Below are positions 11,188 to 21,947 of a DNA stretch of 64,000 nucleotides, piece by piece. This DNA is from Citrus sinensis. Lineage: Eukaryota; Streptophyta; Magnoliopsida; Sapindales; Rutaceae. The translations under genes and the position numbers were made by a program. The notes under the pieces are model-generated. The model searched no databases. It was not told the DNA's origin and was given only the letters and a program-made list of their open reading frames with translations. Within the stretch, counting starts at the first letter, position 1. Each line of letters begins with the position of its first letter. The DNA is taken from NCBI RefSeq assembly GCF_022201045.2, contig NC_068564.1, positions 32,393,001 through 32,457,000 of the forward strand, in the 5' to 3' direction.

Positions 11188-12048
11188 ATGGCTTCACACC
11201 AAAACCTTAATTTTCAAGGCCAAATCCCTGGTGAATTCCTTATAGCTCGCATTATGCAAATCCATGCTAGCATATCCAAGCTCGAGTCTTTGAGGCCTTC
11301 AAAGCAAGTCAATATCCTTTTCAGTCACCTTGTTAAATTATGTATCCTTCCTTCGTCTATAGACATTAAAGCCTTGCCCCAAGAAGTTCAACAAATGCGC
11401 CAAAGTCTCATAATTCTATGTGCTCGTGCTGAAAGCTTACTGGAGCTAGAGTTCGCAACGTATCTAAGCAAAATTTCACTGCCCTTAAACGATCTGAATC
11501 GCTTCCCTTATTATGAAAATTATGTTAAGCTAGCCAAATTGGAGTATGGAGCCCTTATTGAGAATACTGGAGTAGCTCAACTCAAGAAGGTAGCTTTCGT
11601 AGGTTCAGGTCCTATGCCTCTTACCTCTATCATTTTGGCTTCACAGCACATGAAATCTACTCACTTTGATAATATTGATATCGATGAGACTGCCAATAAT
11701 TTGGCTCGTAGAATTGTTTCTTCGGATGATGAGATTGAGAAGAGGATGAAGTTTCTGACCAGCGACATCATGGAAGTGAAAGAGAAGCTTGGGGAATACG
11801 ATTGTATAATTTTGGCAGCTCTTGTAGGTAATGAAGAAGAGAAAGCAAAGATTCTTGGGCATATAAGGAAATACATGAAAGAAGGAGGAGTTTTGCTGGT
11901 GAGGAGTGCAAAAGGGGCTAGAGCATTTTTGTATCCAGTGGTGGAGGAGCATGAGTTGTTTGATTTTAAGGTCCTCTCCATCTTTCATCCGACTAATGAT
12001 GTGATCAACTCAGTCGTTCTTTTGCGTAAGTCTTTAATCTACACATGA
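11188..12048 (+). CDS. Nicotianamine-synthase-like protein, copy 2
   Basis: Single exon, 286 residues, the most diverged of the four copies. It keeps GSGPMPLTS, FDNIDIDETANN, LVRSAKGARAFLYP and FPYYENYVKLAKLEY. It has one extra residue in the loop before the Rossmann core (IENTGVAQ against ENGVVQ). It reads ALVGNEEEKAK where the other three have ALVGMSKE, one residue fewer, in the loop after the LAALVG strand. Like the others it ends (VVLLRKSLIYT) without the classical NAS C-terminal tail. No stops or frame breaks are present, so purifying selection seems to have kept it. Synthesis of nicotianamine is inferred from family membership only. Confidence 0.92.
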   Translation: MASHQNLNFQGQIPGEFLIARIMQIHASISKLESLRPSKQVNILFSHLVKLCILPSSIDIKALPQEVQQMRQSLIILCARAESLLELEFATYLSKISLPLNDLNRFPYYENYVKLAKLEYGALIENTGVAQLKKVAFVGSGPMPLTSIILASQHMKSTHFDNIDIDETANNLARRIVSSDDEIEKRMKFLTSDIMEVKEKLGEYDCIILAALVGNEEEKAKILGHIRKYMKEGGVLLVRSAKGARAFLYPVVEEHELFDFKVLSIFHPTNDVINSVVLLRKSLIYT

Positions 12049-13093
12049 TTTGGTAAACTAAGTGATGTAGGATCAAATTGAAGTTAATTTTCTTCAATAA
12101 ATTAAGGGATGTAGTCTTATATGATCTTTTATTAAAATAACTCTTACATTTTATTGATGAGTTTTATTTTTAAAAAAGAATACAAATATTTGAATTTTAT
12201 AAATTTCTCGTAACATATATACGATCTTGAAATTAAATTGACTTAGAGATAAGGCAGCTTTAGTACTAACATTGGCCACTATCTAGTAAGTTAAATTAGT
12301 GGGTCAAATAATTTTATACCAAGCAATGAGTTTTCTTTTTCTTTTTCTAATTAATCTCTTGCACTCAGGAGCCTGCTCATGACCAATGGGGCTCAAGTCT
12401 TAATAAAGAAATAAATTCTAAAAATTAAAGAAAAAAATTATTTTAATTAGTACTTGTTAAATCTATTAAGTAGTCCCATTAAATTTATTATTTAATTATT
12501 ATTATTATTATTATTATATTTAACCCTTGTTAAATTTATTAAAAATAACCTTAATAAACTTATAAATGCATTAAATGATTTTAGTTTTTACATCTTTTAT
12601 TTTTATATAATTTAGCCCCCTTGCAAACATAGAAAAATAGAAATATGAGTTTGGTTTCTTAATTTTGTCTTATAAAGGGGTATATTTCATTTTGATCTTT
12701 GACTAAATTTTAATCGAAGTTAATTTATAGAAGAAAATAAAATGCATTTCATGAATGTGCGAGGGCACTCGCTTAAAAGAGAGAATACTCCTGATTGACT
12801 TTTAATTATTTTTTTATATGATAGCTTATTAGAAGGGGTGAAGTATGATGTGGCATTGTGGCCTGGGAAGACTTGTCCTTCGAGACCAAAAAACAAATTC
12901 ATGAAAATAATGGTGGTAATTGAAATTTTGCCCATTCATTTTGAAAAGTTTATGTTTTGGCCGCTAAATGCATCACTTTTTTAGTATATTCTAAAAATTA
13001 TTTACAATTTCTTCATTTTACCCACCTGAACCAAAATCTTGGCTTTGCCACTACTTATTTTTAATAACTTTCTTAGCTGTTTTTTTCCTGCAG
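12049..13093. other. Intergenic, AT-rich
   Basis: No supportable gene. An ATT trinucleotide run lies near 12488-12516. The last bases before 13094 form a pyrimidine-rich tract ending TTCCTGCAG, a plausible splice acceptor for the reading frame that follows. Confidence 0.35.
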
Positions 13094-14322
13094 AACTACC
13101 GAAAGATCCTCCTAAACTTGTTCTAAAGGACAAGGAGAGCGTCTCCCAGTTGCAAGAAAATAGGCCGAGGATCACGTCTCAGCTTCTTCATGACAAGCTT
13201 CTACCACAAGCTAGTCCTAACAATAAACCTTATCTTTTCAATGGCAATTCATGTCCATGTAATCACCTTGAAGCATTAGATGCCTCGAAACGTGCTAAGA
13301 TCACAGGGAAGAAGAAGATGGCCAGGGCTGAAAAGGCATCAGAGGAGGCTCCTTCTTCCTCTCAAGCCAACACAAGTAAATTTCAAAGCGATCAGTGGCT
13401 TGAGATTGAATCTACATCCAGCGGATTAACCTTGGCGGACCTTTTGAGGGAGAAACGAGCTGAGGTCGAACACCTCGTTCCTCTTATTCAGAAAGCAGAT
13501 AGGGTCATTCCTAAAAGCCATGCAGCAGATGCTGAGAAAATCCCCTTGTCAACTACATGGGATATTGCTTTAGCAAACTTGCTTAGAGTACGTACATTTT
13601 ATCCAGTGTTTTGGTTCATCGGTTTCTTATTTTGGACTTCTGTCTCTTGGGCCATTAATAAGCTCTTGTCTCGGTTCATGTTTTATGTGAGTAGACTTGT
13701 TTAAACTCGTCAAACTTTGTTGGACTGATACATATCCGCTCAAATTTTGAAGTCTAGCAATTTTTCTACCACTACTATATAGTAGCAGTATTTAGGTGGA
13801 AAAAAAGGACGAAGAAGAAGAAGTTGCTATCTGAGCCAAAATCTCTTATTTCAATTCTTATCTTATTCTGATTATGTCTCAATCAGCTTCTTAGTACTGG
13901 TTTCAGTCATTTATTTTGAATATAAATTTCAGTATTGATTTCAGTCTCTGTGGTGGGTTTCACAAACTTTTTTTCCTTTTTTTATTTTGTGATTGTTGCC
14001 CATATATTTTATACTCTTCTTGCCTGTTTATCGTTATTTGAAGGTGGCCTATCTGCTTGAACTCCACCGACCCCTAGCTATGAAAAGCTTTGATGGCTAC
14101 ATACAAATGGCTCAAAACTTGGAGGCGGCACAAAAGCAGGTAACTGAGCTGTCTGAGAAGATCAGGTCAGAACAAGATAAGAATCGTCAGTTGAGAAACT
14201 GCATATTGCAACTTACGCAATCACTGCAAGCGGAGGAGAAAAGGAGATTCGAGGTGGAAGCTGAATTGGAGACCCTTAAGCAAAAGGTTGATGATCAGCT
14301 CAAGGCGGCTAACAATGGTTAA
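13094..14322 (+). CDS. Unidentified two-exon coiled-coil reading frame (5' end missing)
   Basis: I do not recognise this gene. Two open stretches fit as exons: 13094-13587 and 14044-14322. They are joined by a 456-bp intron with GTACGT at its start and TTGAAG at its end, both in phase 0. The first exon follows an acceptor-like TTTTTTCCTGCAG and has no initiator of its own, so an upstream exon is missing or unseen. The predicted protein part is about 256 residues: a lysine- and glutamate-rich segment (ASKRAKITGKKKMARAEKAS), a segment LTLADLLREKRAEVEHLV, then a long heptad-like stretch (MAQNLEAAQKQVTELSEKI, then EEKRRFEVEAELETLKQKV) expected to form a coiled coil. It could be a host gene fragment or the gag-like part of an unrecognised element. 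The open frame across both exons argues against old decay. Confidence 0.45.
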
Positions 14323-15722
14323 TGTCGTGGAGAATTTTAGGCTGTCTGTGTCTGATATCTTAAATCGTATTCTAAGATATCAGATTTTAAAGATTGATTT
14401 TTTCTGCTGGATTATATTATTATCCATGTATAATTAAAATTTATTTATCCATTATTTTTTATTAAATATTTATATTAATGCATTTACTAAGGGTAATTTC
14501 TATAAATTTCGAATTTGAGTGGCTAGCTAAACGCTTAATTTAAAATTTCTGTCTCCACCTTTAAGAATAAAATAGAGGGCATAATGTCCTTTTGTGTTAA
14601 AGTAATTTACCTAAACTGATACGGCCATATACGAGTGTTTAAAGTTTTAATAAAGAGGAGTTCGTTTTCTGGGAATCAAGTGCATTTGTGCTCGAGGAAA
14701 AAGTGGGCTTGATCCACTCTTCATGAAAAAAATTATTGTTCACCTACGGATGACCTTCCCCCACCCCTGGGAAATTCTTTTAAAACCCTTTTCTTTTAAA
14801 TAATATTCCGCTTAATACCAGTAATTTTATATATATATATATATTAAAGAGTTGAAGCTAATAAGTAATAACATTGTTAAATAATCCTTTTAAAATCCCT
14901 CTTTTAATTATACTAAATTTAATGCTTCCAGCTAAGCAAATTTAGTTTGTGAGTCTCTCAATTTTCATTTATTTTCTCTCCTCCAAAATTATTTTACAGT
15001 CTTATTACCTTAGCCCCCACACAAACAATTTTCTGTGGGTGATAAATAATTAATATGAAAAAAAAATTATGGAGAAGATAAAAAGAAAACTGCAATATTA
15101 AAACAGTTAATTTGAAAAAAAAAAAAGATAACGAGATTTTGCTAAGTTTATTTGATGATGAATTACAAATTAAAGAAGCTAGTGGAGCATGAGTTTAATA
15201 AAAGAGAAAATAAATACAATTATAATAAGACAGGGGCTTTAAGAGGATTTTGGAGAGGTACCAATAATACAACTCTTTACCTTACCTAATCATTCTCCAT
15301 ACATGGTTGATTGGTCTTGAATGTTATTGAATTTGAAATAATATTTTTATAATATATTTTTTTGGGAATAGAAAATGTTATTTTATTGACCCTACTACAT
15401 TAAGGAGATGAATCATGAACGATATGGAGAAGTGTTTTAACTTAAATTTCTAAGTTAAAAATCCCAACATTTATTAGTTTTCCCTATTTGATGATCCAGA
15501 GTTTTTTTTTTGACTGGACGATCTAACATTCTGAAAAATTAAACTTTAAATAGAAGTGATCTAACAATTTACAGTCAGAACTCTAAATTGCAGATCAATT
15601 GATTTGATTATAAATTATGAAAATTGAATGAATATCTATTAGTCTGTCAATCAATCTTACCAAATAGATATACATACAGATTATTGATGTCATAATAAAT
15701 TATTTTTTACTATGACTATATT
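14323..15722. other. Intergenic, AT-rich
   Basis: No gene seen. A short (TA)n run lies near 14827-14846. Confidence 0.35.
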
Positions 15723-15862
15723 AGAGTTCACCTACGGTGGAGCACGAATCTCAATCACACACACAAAGTGATAAATAATAAAAAACTCATTATAACTCTT
15801 TATTTATTATTTATCACTTTGCACGTGTGGTTGAGATTCGTACTCCACCATATGTGAATTCC
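15723..15862. mobile_element. Foldback MITE (near-perfect inverted repeat)
   Basis: Two arms of about 62 bp face each other across a spacer of roughly 10-20 bp. The left arm holds GGTGGAGCACGAATCTCAAT and AAAGTGATAAATAATAAA; the right arm holds the complements (TTATTATTTATCACTTT, TTGAGATTCGTACTCCACC). Arm identity is about 85-90 percent by eye. With no coding content, it is a short non-autonomous foldback element. Transcribed, it would make a long hairpin. It lies 0.9 kb before NAS-3. Confidence 0.75.
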
Positions 15863-15914
15863 AACATAGCTGAACTTATTATTTTTTTTTAATTCAAATA
15901 TATATTTTTAATGT

Positions 15915-16489
15915 CTGCTTTCTTTTCAATTTTCATGTCCAAAAGTTCAAAGCAAATACTAAATTCGTTTTACAAGAACACCTGGACCCATTTGTTCGGG
16001 CATTTTCCATGCCGCATAGACCCACGACTCCCTACTTCAATCTCTTTCAGGTTTCTTGTGTGAACGTGAACCTTTAGATATGCTAACTTCATAGTATTTC
16101 ATACAAAGTACAAATGACACGTCGTGTGAAAAGAATACCAACTCCAATTCATTGTGTTAGCTTAGTAACTCTAGCTTCCTAAACAAATTTAAACTCCAAT
16201 GCTCATCTGGGATCTCCAATGCTCATCTGGGACTTTTATTAACTATAAATTAATTGATGCAGTGGGTAAAAAATGCGATGAGCCAACGACTTCTATAAAA
16301 TTTCATTTTAGAAGGCGTCAATTAATTAAATGATATGTTTTAATTAATCTCCATTCAAATTCGATAATTGGAAAACTATTCAAGTAGCAACCTACGCTAG
16401 TAAAGCACTGGATTAATAACGAAGAGGGAATTTTTAATTCCTTAATTTCTTTTTTCTGTTATTGTACCTTTTATTATAAATAAAGGTTC
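15915..16489 (+). repeat. NAS-3 distal 5' flank shared with NAS-4
   Basis: The sequence resembles the NAS-4 flank at 21170-21480. Shared words include TTTTCATGTCCAAAAGTTC, CATGCCGCATAGACCC, CAAATGACACGTCGTG and GAAAAGAATA. A 19-bp unit (CCAATGCTCATCTGGGA) is tandemly doubled at 16197-16232. The ACACGTSGTG core resembles a G-box. The likeness extends the tandem duplication well beyond the coding region. Confidence 0.6.
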
Positions 16490-16660
16490 CACGGCATGGA
16501 ACTCCACGCCTCCACTGCCGGATGGCGTTTTCAAGAGGTCAACATATCACTTTCAGGAGATCAAAATCATTTTCAAGCATCAGCAGTAAAAGGAGACTGA
16601 AGCAAAACCAATACAAGAAACGTACAAATTTCCCGAAGAGCTTTTGCCTCTATAAATACT
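16490..16660 (+). promoter_or_regulatory. NAS-3 core promoter region
   Basis: GCCTCTATAAATACT (16646-16660) carries the TATA box about 97 bp before the ATG. The block GGCATGGAACTCCACGCCTC (16493-16512) and the block AGGAGATCAAAATCATTTTC (16555-16574) are shared with other copies. Confidence 0.65.
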
Positions 16661-16749
16661 GCTATAGCAAGGCCAATATTCCACGAGGCAAACACACAAT
16701 AACTTGATATCACAATCCAAATTAATCCCAACAATCTCTTCAATCATCA

Positions 16750-17604
16750 ATGGCTTCCCTCCAAAATGCCAAAAATGAAAGCCACATTCCAGCTGAGCTC
16801 CTCATAGCTCGCGTTATGCAAATCCATGCTTGCATATGCAAGCTGGAGTCTCTGAAACCATCGAAGCAAGTCAATAGCCTCTTCACTCACCTTGTGAAGT
16901 TATGTACTCCCCCTTCTTCCATAGACATTAAAACGTTACCGCAAGAAGTTCAAGAAATGCGCGAAAGTCTCATAGTTCTTTGTGGTCGTGCTGAGGGCTT
17001 ACTTGAGCTAGAATTTGCAACATTTTTTGCCAAAACTCCACAACCACTTAACAATCTCAATCTCTTCCCATATTATGGAAATTATGTCAAGCTGGCCAAT
17101 TTGGAATATAGAATCCTCGATGAAAATGGAGTGGTGCAACCAAAGAAGGTGGCATTTGTGGGTTCAGGTCCAATGCCTCTTACTTCTATAGTAATGGCTA
17201 AAAATCACCTGAAATCCACCCACTTTGACAACTTTGACATTGATGAGGCAGCCAATGATGTGGCTCGCCAAATTGTTTCTTCTGATATTGAGTTCGAGAA
17301 GAGGATGAAGTTTGTGACATGCGACATAATGCAAGTGAAAGAGAAGCTAGGGGAATACGATTGCATATTCTTGGCAGCTCTAGTTGGAATGAGCAAAGAA
17401 GACAAAGTGAAGATTATCAAGCATATAAGGAAGTATATGAAGGATGGAGGAGTTTTGCTGGTGAGGAGTGCAAAAGGAGCCAGAGCATTTCTGTATCCTG
17501 TTGTGGAGAAGCATGACTTGCTCGATTTTGAGCTTCTCTCCGTCTTCCATCCAACTAATGAAGTCATAAACTCCGTTGTTCTCGTTCGCAAGCCTTTGTT
17601 TTGA
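16750..17604 (+). CDS. Nicotianamine-synthase-like protein, copy 3
   Basis: Single exon, 284 residues, closest to copy 4 in both coding and 5' flanking sequence. The SAM-binding motif GSGPMPLTSIVMAKNHLK is followed by FDNFDIDEAANDVARQ, EYDCIFLAALVGMSKEDK and LLVRSAKGARAFLYPVVEKH. The C-terminus is VVLVRKPLF, again short of the classical tail. Two cysteines in HACICKLESLKP (where the other copies have HASISKLES) are particular to this copy. No frame damage. A run of 14 C lies in the 3' flank (17813-17826). Confidence 0.93.
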   Translation: MASLQNAKNESHIPAELLIARVMQIHACICKLESLKPSKQVNSLFTHLVKLCTPPSSIDIKTLPQEVQEMRESLIVLCGRAEGLLELEFATFFAKTPQPLNNLNLFPYYGNYVKLANLEYRILDENGVVQPKKVAFVGSGPMPLTSIVMAKNHLKSTHFDNFDIDEAANDVARQIVSSDIEFEKRMKFVTCDIMQVKEKLGEYDCIFLAALVGMSKEDKVKIIKHIRKYMKDGGVLLVRSAKGARAFLYPVVEKHDLLDFELLSVFHPTNEVINSVVLVRKPLF

Positions 17605-19234
17605 TCTACATCGATCGAGCAGCTTCAACGTACTAACGTACATTGTCTTCTACTCTTCGTAGGTGATTAAAGAGCTTAAATCTTTTTTAGACACGATTTC
17701 CTCCATGGACTTGGGTTGTGTTGTGTTTTGTTTGTATTCCTCTGTTTCTTTATTTTCAGTAAGTTGTGTGCTTCAATATATGAAATATATAATTAATTTC
17801 TTTCTCCCTTCTCCCCCCCCCCCCCCGGCGGCACAAAAAAAAAACAGAAAACATATATATACCACCTCACCGAGCAAACTTGTAATGTTACAATAACGAT
17901 CATCAAAATTGATTTATAAGAAATTCATTTCAATATGCAACCGAATAAACCCTTAAATTATAGCGAGGGATAAGGAGAAAATCAATGGCCAGAAGGCATA
18001 TCTGCTAATAGTGCATATAACAAAATAGAGCTTCTTCAGCGACATCCCTTGAGCTCGCTCACTCACCATTAAAGTGTCTGTAGCGATTGACAAAGTGATC
18101 GATCCTCCGGAAAGATCAATCTGCAACACATACTTTGCAAATCTAATTAGATCTTAAAATAATAATAATAAAAATATAACAAAAAATAGCTGTATCCATC
18201 ACAAATCTAAAGCCGAATGAGGAAAGGAAAAAAAAAATTGATAGATCAAGATGTATCCCAAATTAAGCGAATCACTTGAGATTATAAAATCTGAGCTAAA
18301 TGATAAATGAAGCGAAATGCGTTTAAGTATTATACTACTAAGAATGTTAAGACATTTGTATCAAATTCAAGGCTTCTTTTTTTATCATTTACGTAATAAG
18401 TATGATAAATCTCTCCACTTAATACCCAGCTAGTATTGTTGATTATCCTAATGCATTGACTCCATTTATTGTTCAGTAATCTACTGTAGAAATATAACCA
18501 TGTTTAAAAGTCCTGTAGCAGTAACGATATCCAACTGCCGTTTAACTGCAGTTTGGAATACAATATGTGGCTATATATACAAGTTTTGTGATGGTCTGGT
18601 ACTCTGTCGATCTCTTTATTGCAACATATCACTATGCGTCCAATAGTCTAGATTCTTGCATAGGAACAACAACTAAGTAAATATTATTTGCATCTATCAA
18701 TTTTTTGTGTTTAGGATTTGTGATGCCTTGCGCGTCTCCTTATCTAGAAGAATCTAAATTTTATAACTTATTTCAAACTCATTCGATGTGATATAAGAAG
18801 TCAGTTTCAGATCTAAAATTAAAATTTGGGACGAATTTACATTGTTGTAAATGAGTTTAAAATGTTATAGAAATCCATTTACAACATTATAATTTTGTTC
18901 CGAACTTTAATTCCAAATTAAATTTTTTTGGTGATGTAAGATGACAAAATAGAAATTTCATTAATCACACGTGCTTTAATGCAGATCTTTGGAAGTGGCT
19001 ATTACCATGTATGTTAATATTGATTTAAATAGTAAAATTAACCAAACTAATAAATTTTATAATATTCTTAAAACTCACAATACTTCCTATAAGACTATAA
19101 CACAAACTTACGACTCAACCTTCCTATGCGAAGCTAAAAATTATTAATTTTTTAAACATAATTAAGGAAAAAATTATTTCATACGGCACAGCAATACGGA
19201 ATAGACCCAAAAAAAGATGCCCATCTCAGAAAAA
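17605..19234. other. Intergenic between NAS-3 and the RPI pseudogene
   Basis: Mostly featureless. On the minus strand a stretch of about 57 open codons runs from an AG at 18123 down to about 17955 (starting IDLSGGSITLSIATDTLM). It is GC-richer than its surroundings and might be an exon remnant, but I cannot identify it. The remainder is AT-rich with no repeats that I can bound. Confidence 0.25.
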
Positions 19235-20006
19235 TTACTTGTTCTTGATGGTGACACCGTGCTTGCCAACAATTATCACAGTTGTAGCCATATCAAGAAA
19301 CATTCCTTGCTCAACCACGCCAGCAATAAGCCTTAAAATTCTATTGCTAGCAACTTCCATATCCCCAATGTCCTTCTTGAAATACAAATCAATTATGCAA
19401 TTTCCATTATGTTTCTCATAGCAAGTTCTGAGCTTAGCAACACACCCACAATCTTTAAACAAATCCGGGAAATCTATTTGCAGTAAATTTCCAACAAACG
19501 GGCACAACTTCAACCGGCATAGCCAGACCACTGTCCGCCCAAAAGAGTCATCAATTTCGACTCATCAACAATAACAATGAACTTTTTACACGCGCGCTCT
19601 ACCCTTTTTTTCTCTCAACAAAGACGCCTCAGCCTTTCACCAAATTCATAGACGGATCGACTTCATCAGCACCGTCGATGGCCAGATCAATAACTGGATG
19701 CGAATCAAGATCAGATAAAGGAATACCTAACGAAACGGCTTGGTCATGTGTCGTTTTTGAAGTGGGAATCCCTACAATGTTCTTCAGCTTCCCTTGGTGC
19801 AATAACTCGCCGATTTTATCAACTGCATGCGTTGCTGTGGAGTCAGTACCGAGCCCAACAACCATCCCTGATTTGACAAACTCCACCGACTTGTTCGCGG
19901 CGATTTTCTAGAGCTCGTCTTGGGTTAAACCCACGGAAGTAGGAGACAAAGAAGACAAGATATTCTCCATTGAAGATGGTTTAAACTGCGGAAAGCCAAC
20001 AGCCAT
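19235..20006 (-). pseudogene. RPI: Ribose-5-phosphate isomerase pseudogene
   Basis: The intronless frame starts MAVGFPQFKPSSMENILSSL at 20006 and matches plant ribose-5-phosphate isomerase A, which interconverts ribose-5-phosphate and ribulose-5-phosphate in the pentose phosphate pathway. Clear family blocks are EFVKSGMVVGLGTDSTATHA, GIPTSKTTHDQAVSLGIPLS, VIDLAIDGADEVDPSMNLVKG and, near the end, CGCVAKLR, DIGDMEVASNRIL and GVVEQGMFLDMATTVI. A stop codon follows LTQDEL (where KIAANK continues the family sequence). The middle, just after NLVKG, has lost frame and holds further stops. GLGTGSTA of active enzymes reads GLGTDSTA here. Some plant RPI genes are themselves intronless, so retroposition is not proven. 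Clearly non-functional. Confidence 0.9.
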
Positions 20007-20744
20007 TTTATTGCAAAGGGAATGAAAACATACCAATTTGAAACAAAAAAGAACAAAAAGACAGATTGAATAACAAGCGCGTTTATGATATGAATTGAAA
20101 GTCAAGGCTGTGTTTATAAGTGAACATTCAAGAATGTTATGTAGCTATATAAATACACCAACTCATATCATAGCGGGTTTACCATATTTAATATATATAT
20201 TCGGTAATTGTATCTGCAATAACCTTGTACAAATATGGATACAGAGTTTGTATTCAAAGTGATGTCGCTAATCATTAGTTGTCATGTGCTAAAAAATTTA
20301 GTAATGTGTGTAGTTATCAACACCTATCAAACATTAATTGGTTCTCATAACATTGCGTGAACTATAATTTTTGTATCCAAACTTTATATGTGTAGCATTA
20401 CATATCTCAAACTCCATATTCATCCCCATGAGCACAAACTTGGCAAGCTGGGGTATAATGGAAGAAAGTAAGAACTTTAGAGGCCAAAGTAGAGATCATA
20501 ATAAGTAAATGAGGATGATTAAAAAAATGTAAGTTTGCTGTTGACTTATCCAAATTCCAATGAACCCAAGCCTTATGCAATGGTTTTCTTCATTAAGCTC
20601 AGTGATTGATTGGCCCTCGAAATAGCCTCAAATGAGCACTTTTCCGTTGCTTAGACTAAAAATGTTATTGTTACTTGTCCGCTTTCGATTTCTAGGACGC
20701 AAACACAAAACAATTGGACTAAGTCCTAATTGATCTCATTGTAA
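20007..20744. other. Intergenic
   Basis: No gene or bounded repeat seen. Confidence 0.35.
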
Positions 20745-21265
20745 GTTAGTTAGGCCGCACTAGTAAATTATAGCAAGAAATCTATCAGAACGTCAAAAGT
20801 AATTAATAATGTTGTTTGCTTCTCTTCCTGTCCGAAAGTTCACATATAATAACTACACTAATTTATTTGAAACTTATGAATACATGGTTCCGGCATTCTT
20901 CATGCCACATAGACTCTTTGATACTGTCCACTATGTGAATGAGATTCTTGATACTCTCAATTAGATGAATAGGATTCGGTACAGATCTGTTTTTGTTAAT
21001 AATTTATGGCAATTTGATTCTCTCCATACCATGTAAATAGGATTCAAACCCAAAATTTTTGTGCAAGTTACTAGCACCCCCAGAACAAAAGATATTGAAT
21101 TAATTAGTTAGACTATTCCACAAAATATTATAGCAAGAAATCATTCTACAGATAATATTTTGCTTATTTTCCTGTCCAAAAGTTAACATATTAATAACAA
21201 ACTCATTTAAAAGAAACATATGAACCCTTGGTTCTGGCGGCCTTCTTCACGCCGCATATACCCCT
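20745..21265 (+). repeat. Tandemly repeated NAS 5' flank
   Basis: Two copies of a flank unit lie in a row with a period of roughly 350 bp: near 20765-20915 (TTATAGCAAGAAATCTA, CTTCCTGTCCGAAAGTTC, GGTTCCGGCATTCTTCATGC) and near 21125-21260 (TTATAGCAAGAAATCATTC, TTCCTGTCCAAAAGTTAAC, GGTTCTGGCGGCCTTCTTCA). The same unit occurs upstream of NAS-3 near 15930-16025. The first copy has no NAS gene attached, so it looks like a leftover of an extra duplication. Confidence 0.6.
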
Positions 21266-21776
21266 TGACTCCAGGCCAGTTTCATTCTCTTTCAGGGTTT
21301 CTTGTGTTCATTTGCTTTCAGGTTTCTAGTGGGAACACGAACCCTTTATGGAATATGCTAACATCATAATATTCCATACATAGAACAAATGACACGTGGT
21401 GGGAAAAGAATTTAGCTCTAACATACTGTGTTTGTTCACTAACTTTGGCCCTCAAACAATTCTAAAGCCAAAGTCCATAAAGGTCGTAATTATTAATTGA
21501 TGAAGTGGGGTACAAAATGTGATGCAAAAACATAGGCACGCACAGCTACGTATTGTGACCCAGGCACAAAAATATCAGACATAAGGAATCAAATTAAAAT
21601 AATGTGTTCACTCGTGGAAGACACTGGCACCTTCAAACTACTTAATTATGTGGTGTTGCACTAATTTGATAAAATATAGTGATTAAAACCAAATACTATA
21701 AAAGGATTAGATTTATGGAGGAATCTTTAATTATTTAACTTGTTTTCTTGTCGTTACACTTGATGTTAAGATCATA
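21266..21776. other. NAS-4 distal promoter
   Basis: Contains ACACGTGGTGGGAAAAGAAT (from 21390) with a CACGTG G-box. This box is exact here; NAS-3 has CACGTC at the same place. Confidence 0.45.
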
Positions 21777-21878
21777 AGGCATGGAACACCCCGCCTATAT
21801 CAACCTGTCCGCATTTTCAAGAAATCAACATCATTTTCATGCACCAACGCAAATTAGTTTTTCGCCTTTATAAATAGT
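21777..21878 (+). promoter_or_regulatory. NAS-4 core promoter region
   Basis: TTTATAAATAG near 21865-21875 is the TATA box. Shared blocks: AGGCATGGAACACCCCGCC (from 21777) and AGAAATCAACATCATTTTCA (from 21819). Confidence 0.65.
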
Positions 21879-21947
21879 GATATAGCAAGGCTAATCCACC
21901 AAGACGAACACACGACTAGTTATTTAAATCACCCAATATTTTCATCA

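Noticed and set aside
20920-21080. SINE-like segment with GGTTTGAATCC on the minus strand
   Set aside because: B-box word only, and it overlaps the NAS flank duplication, which explains the sequence.
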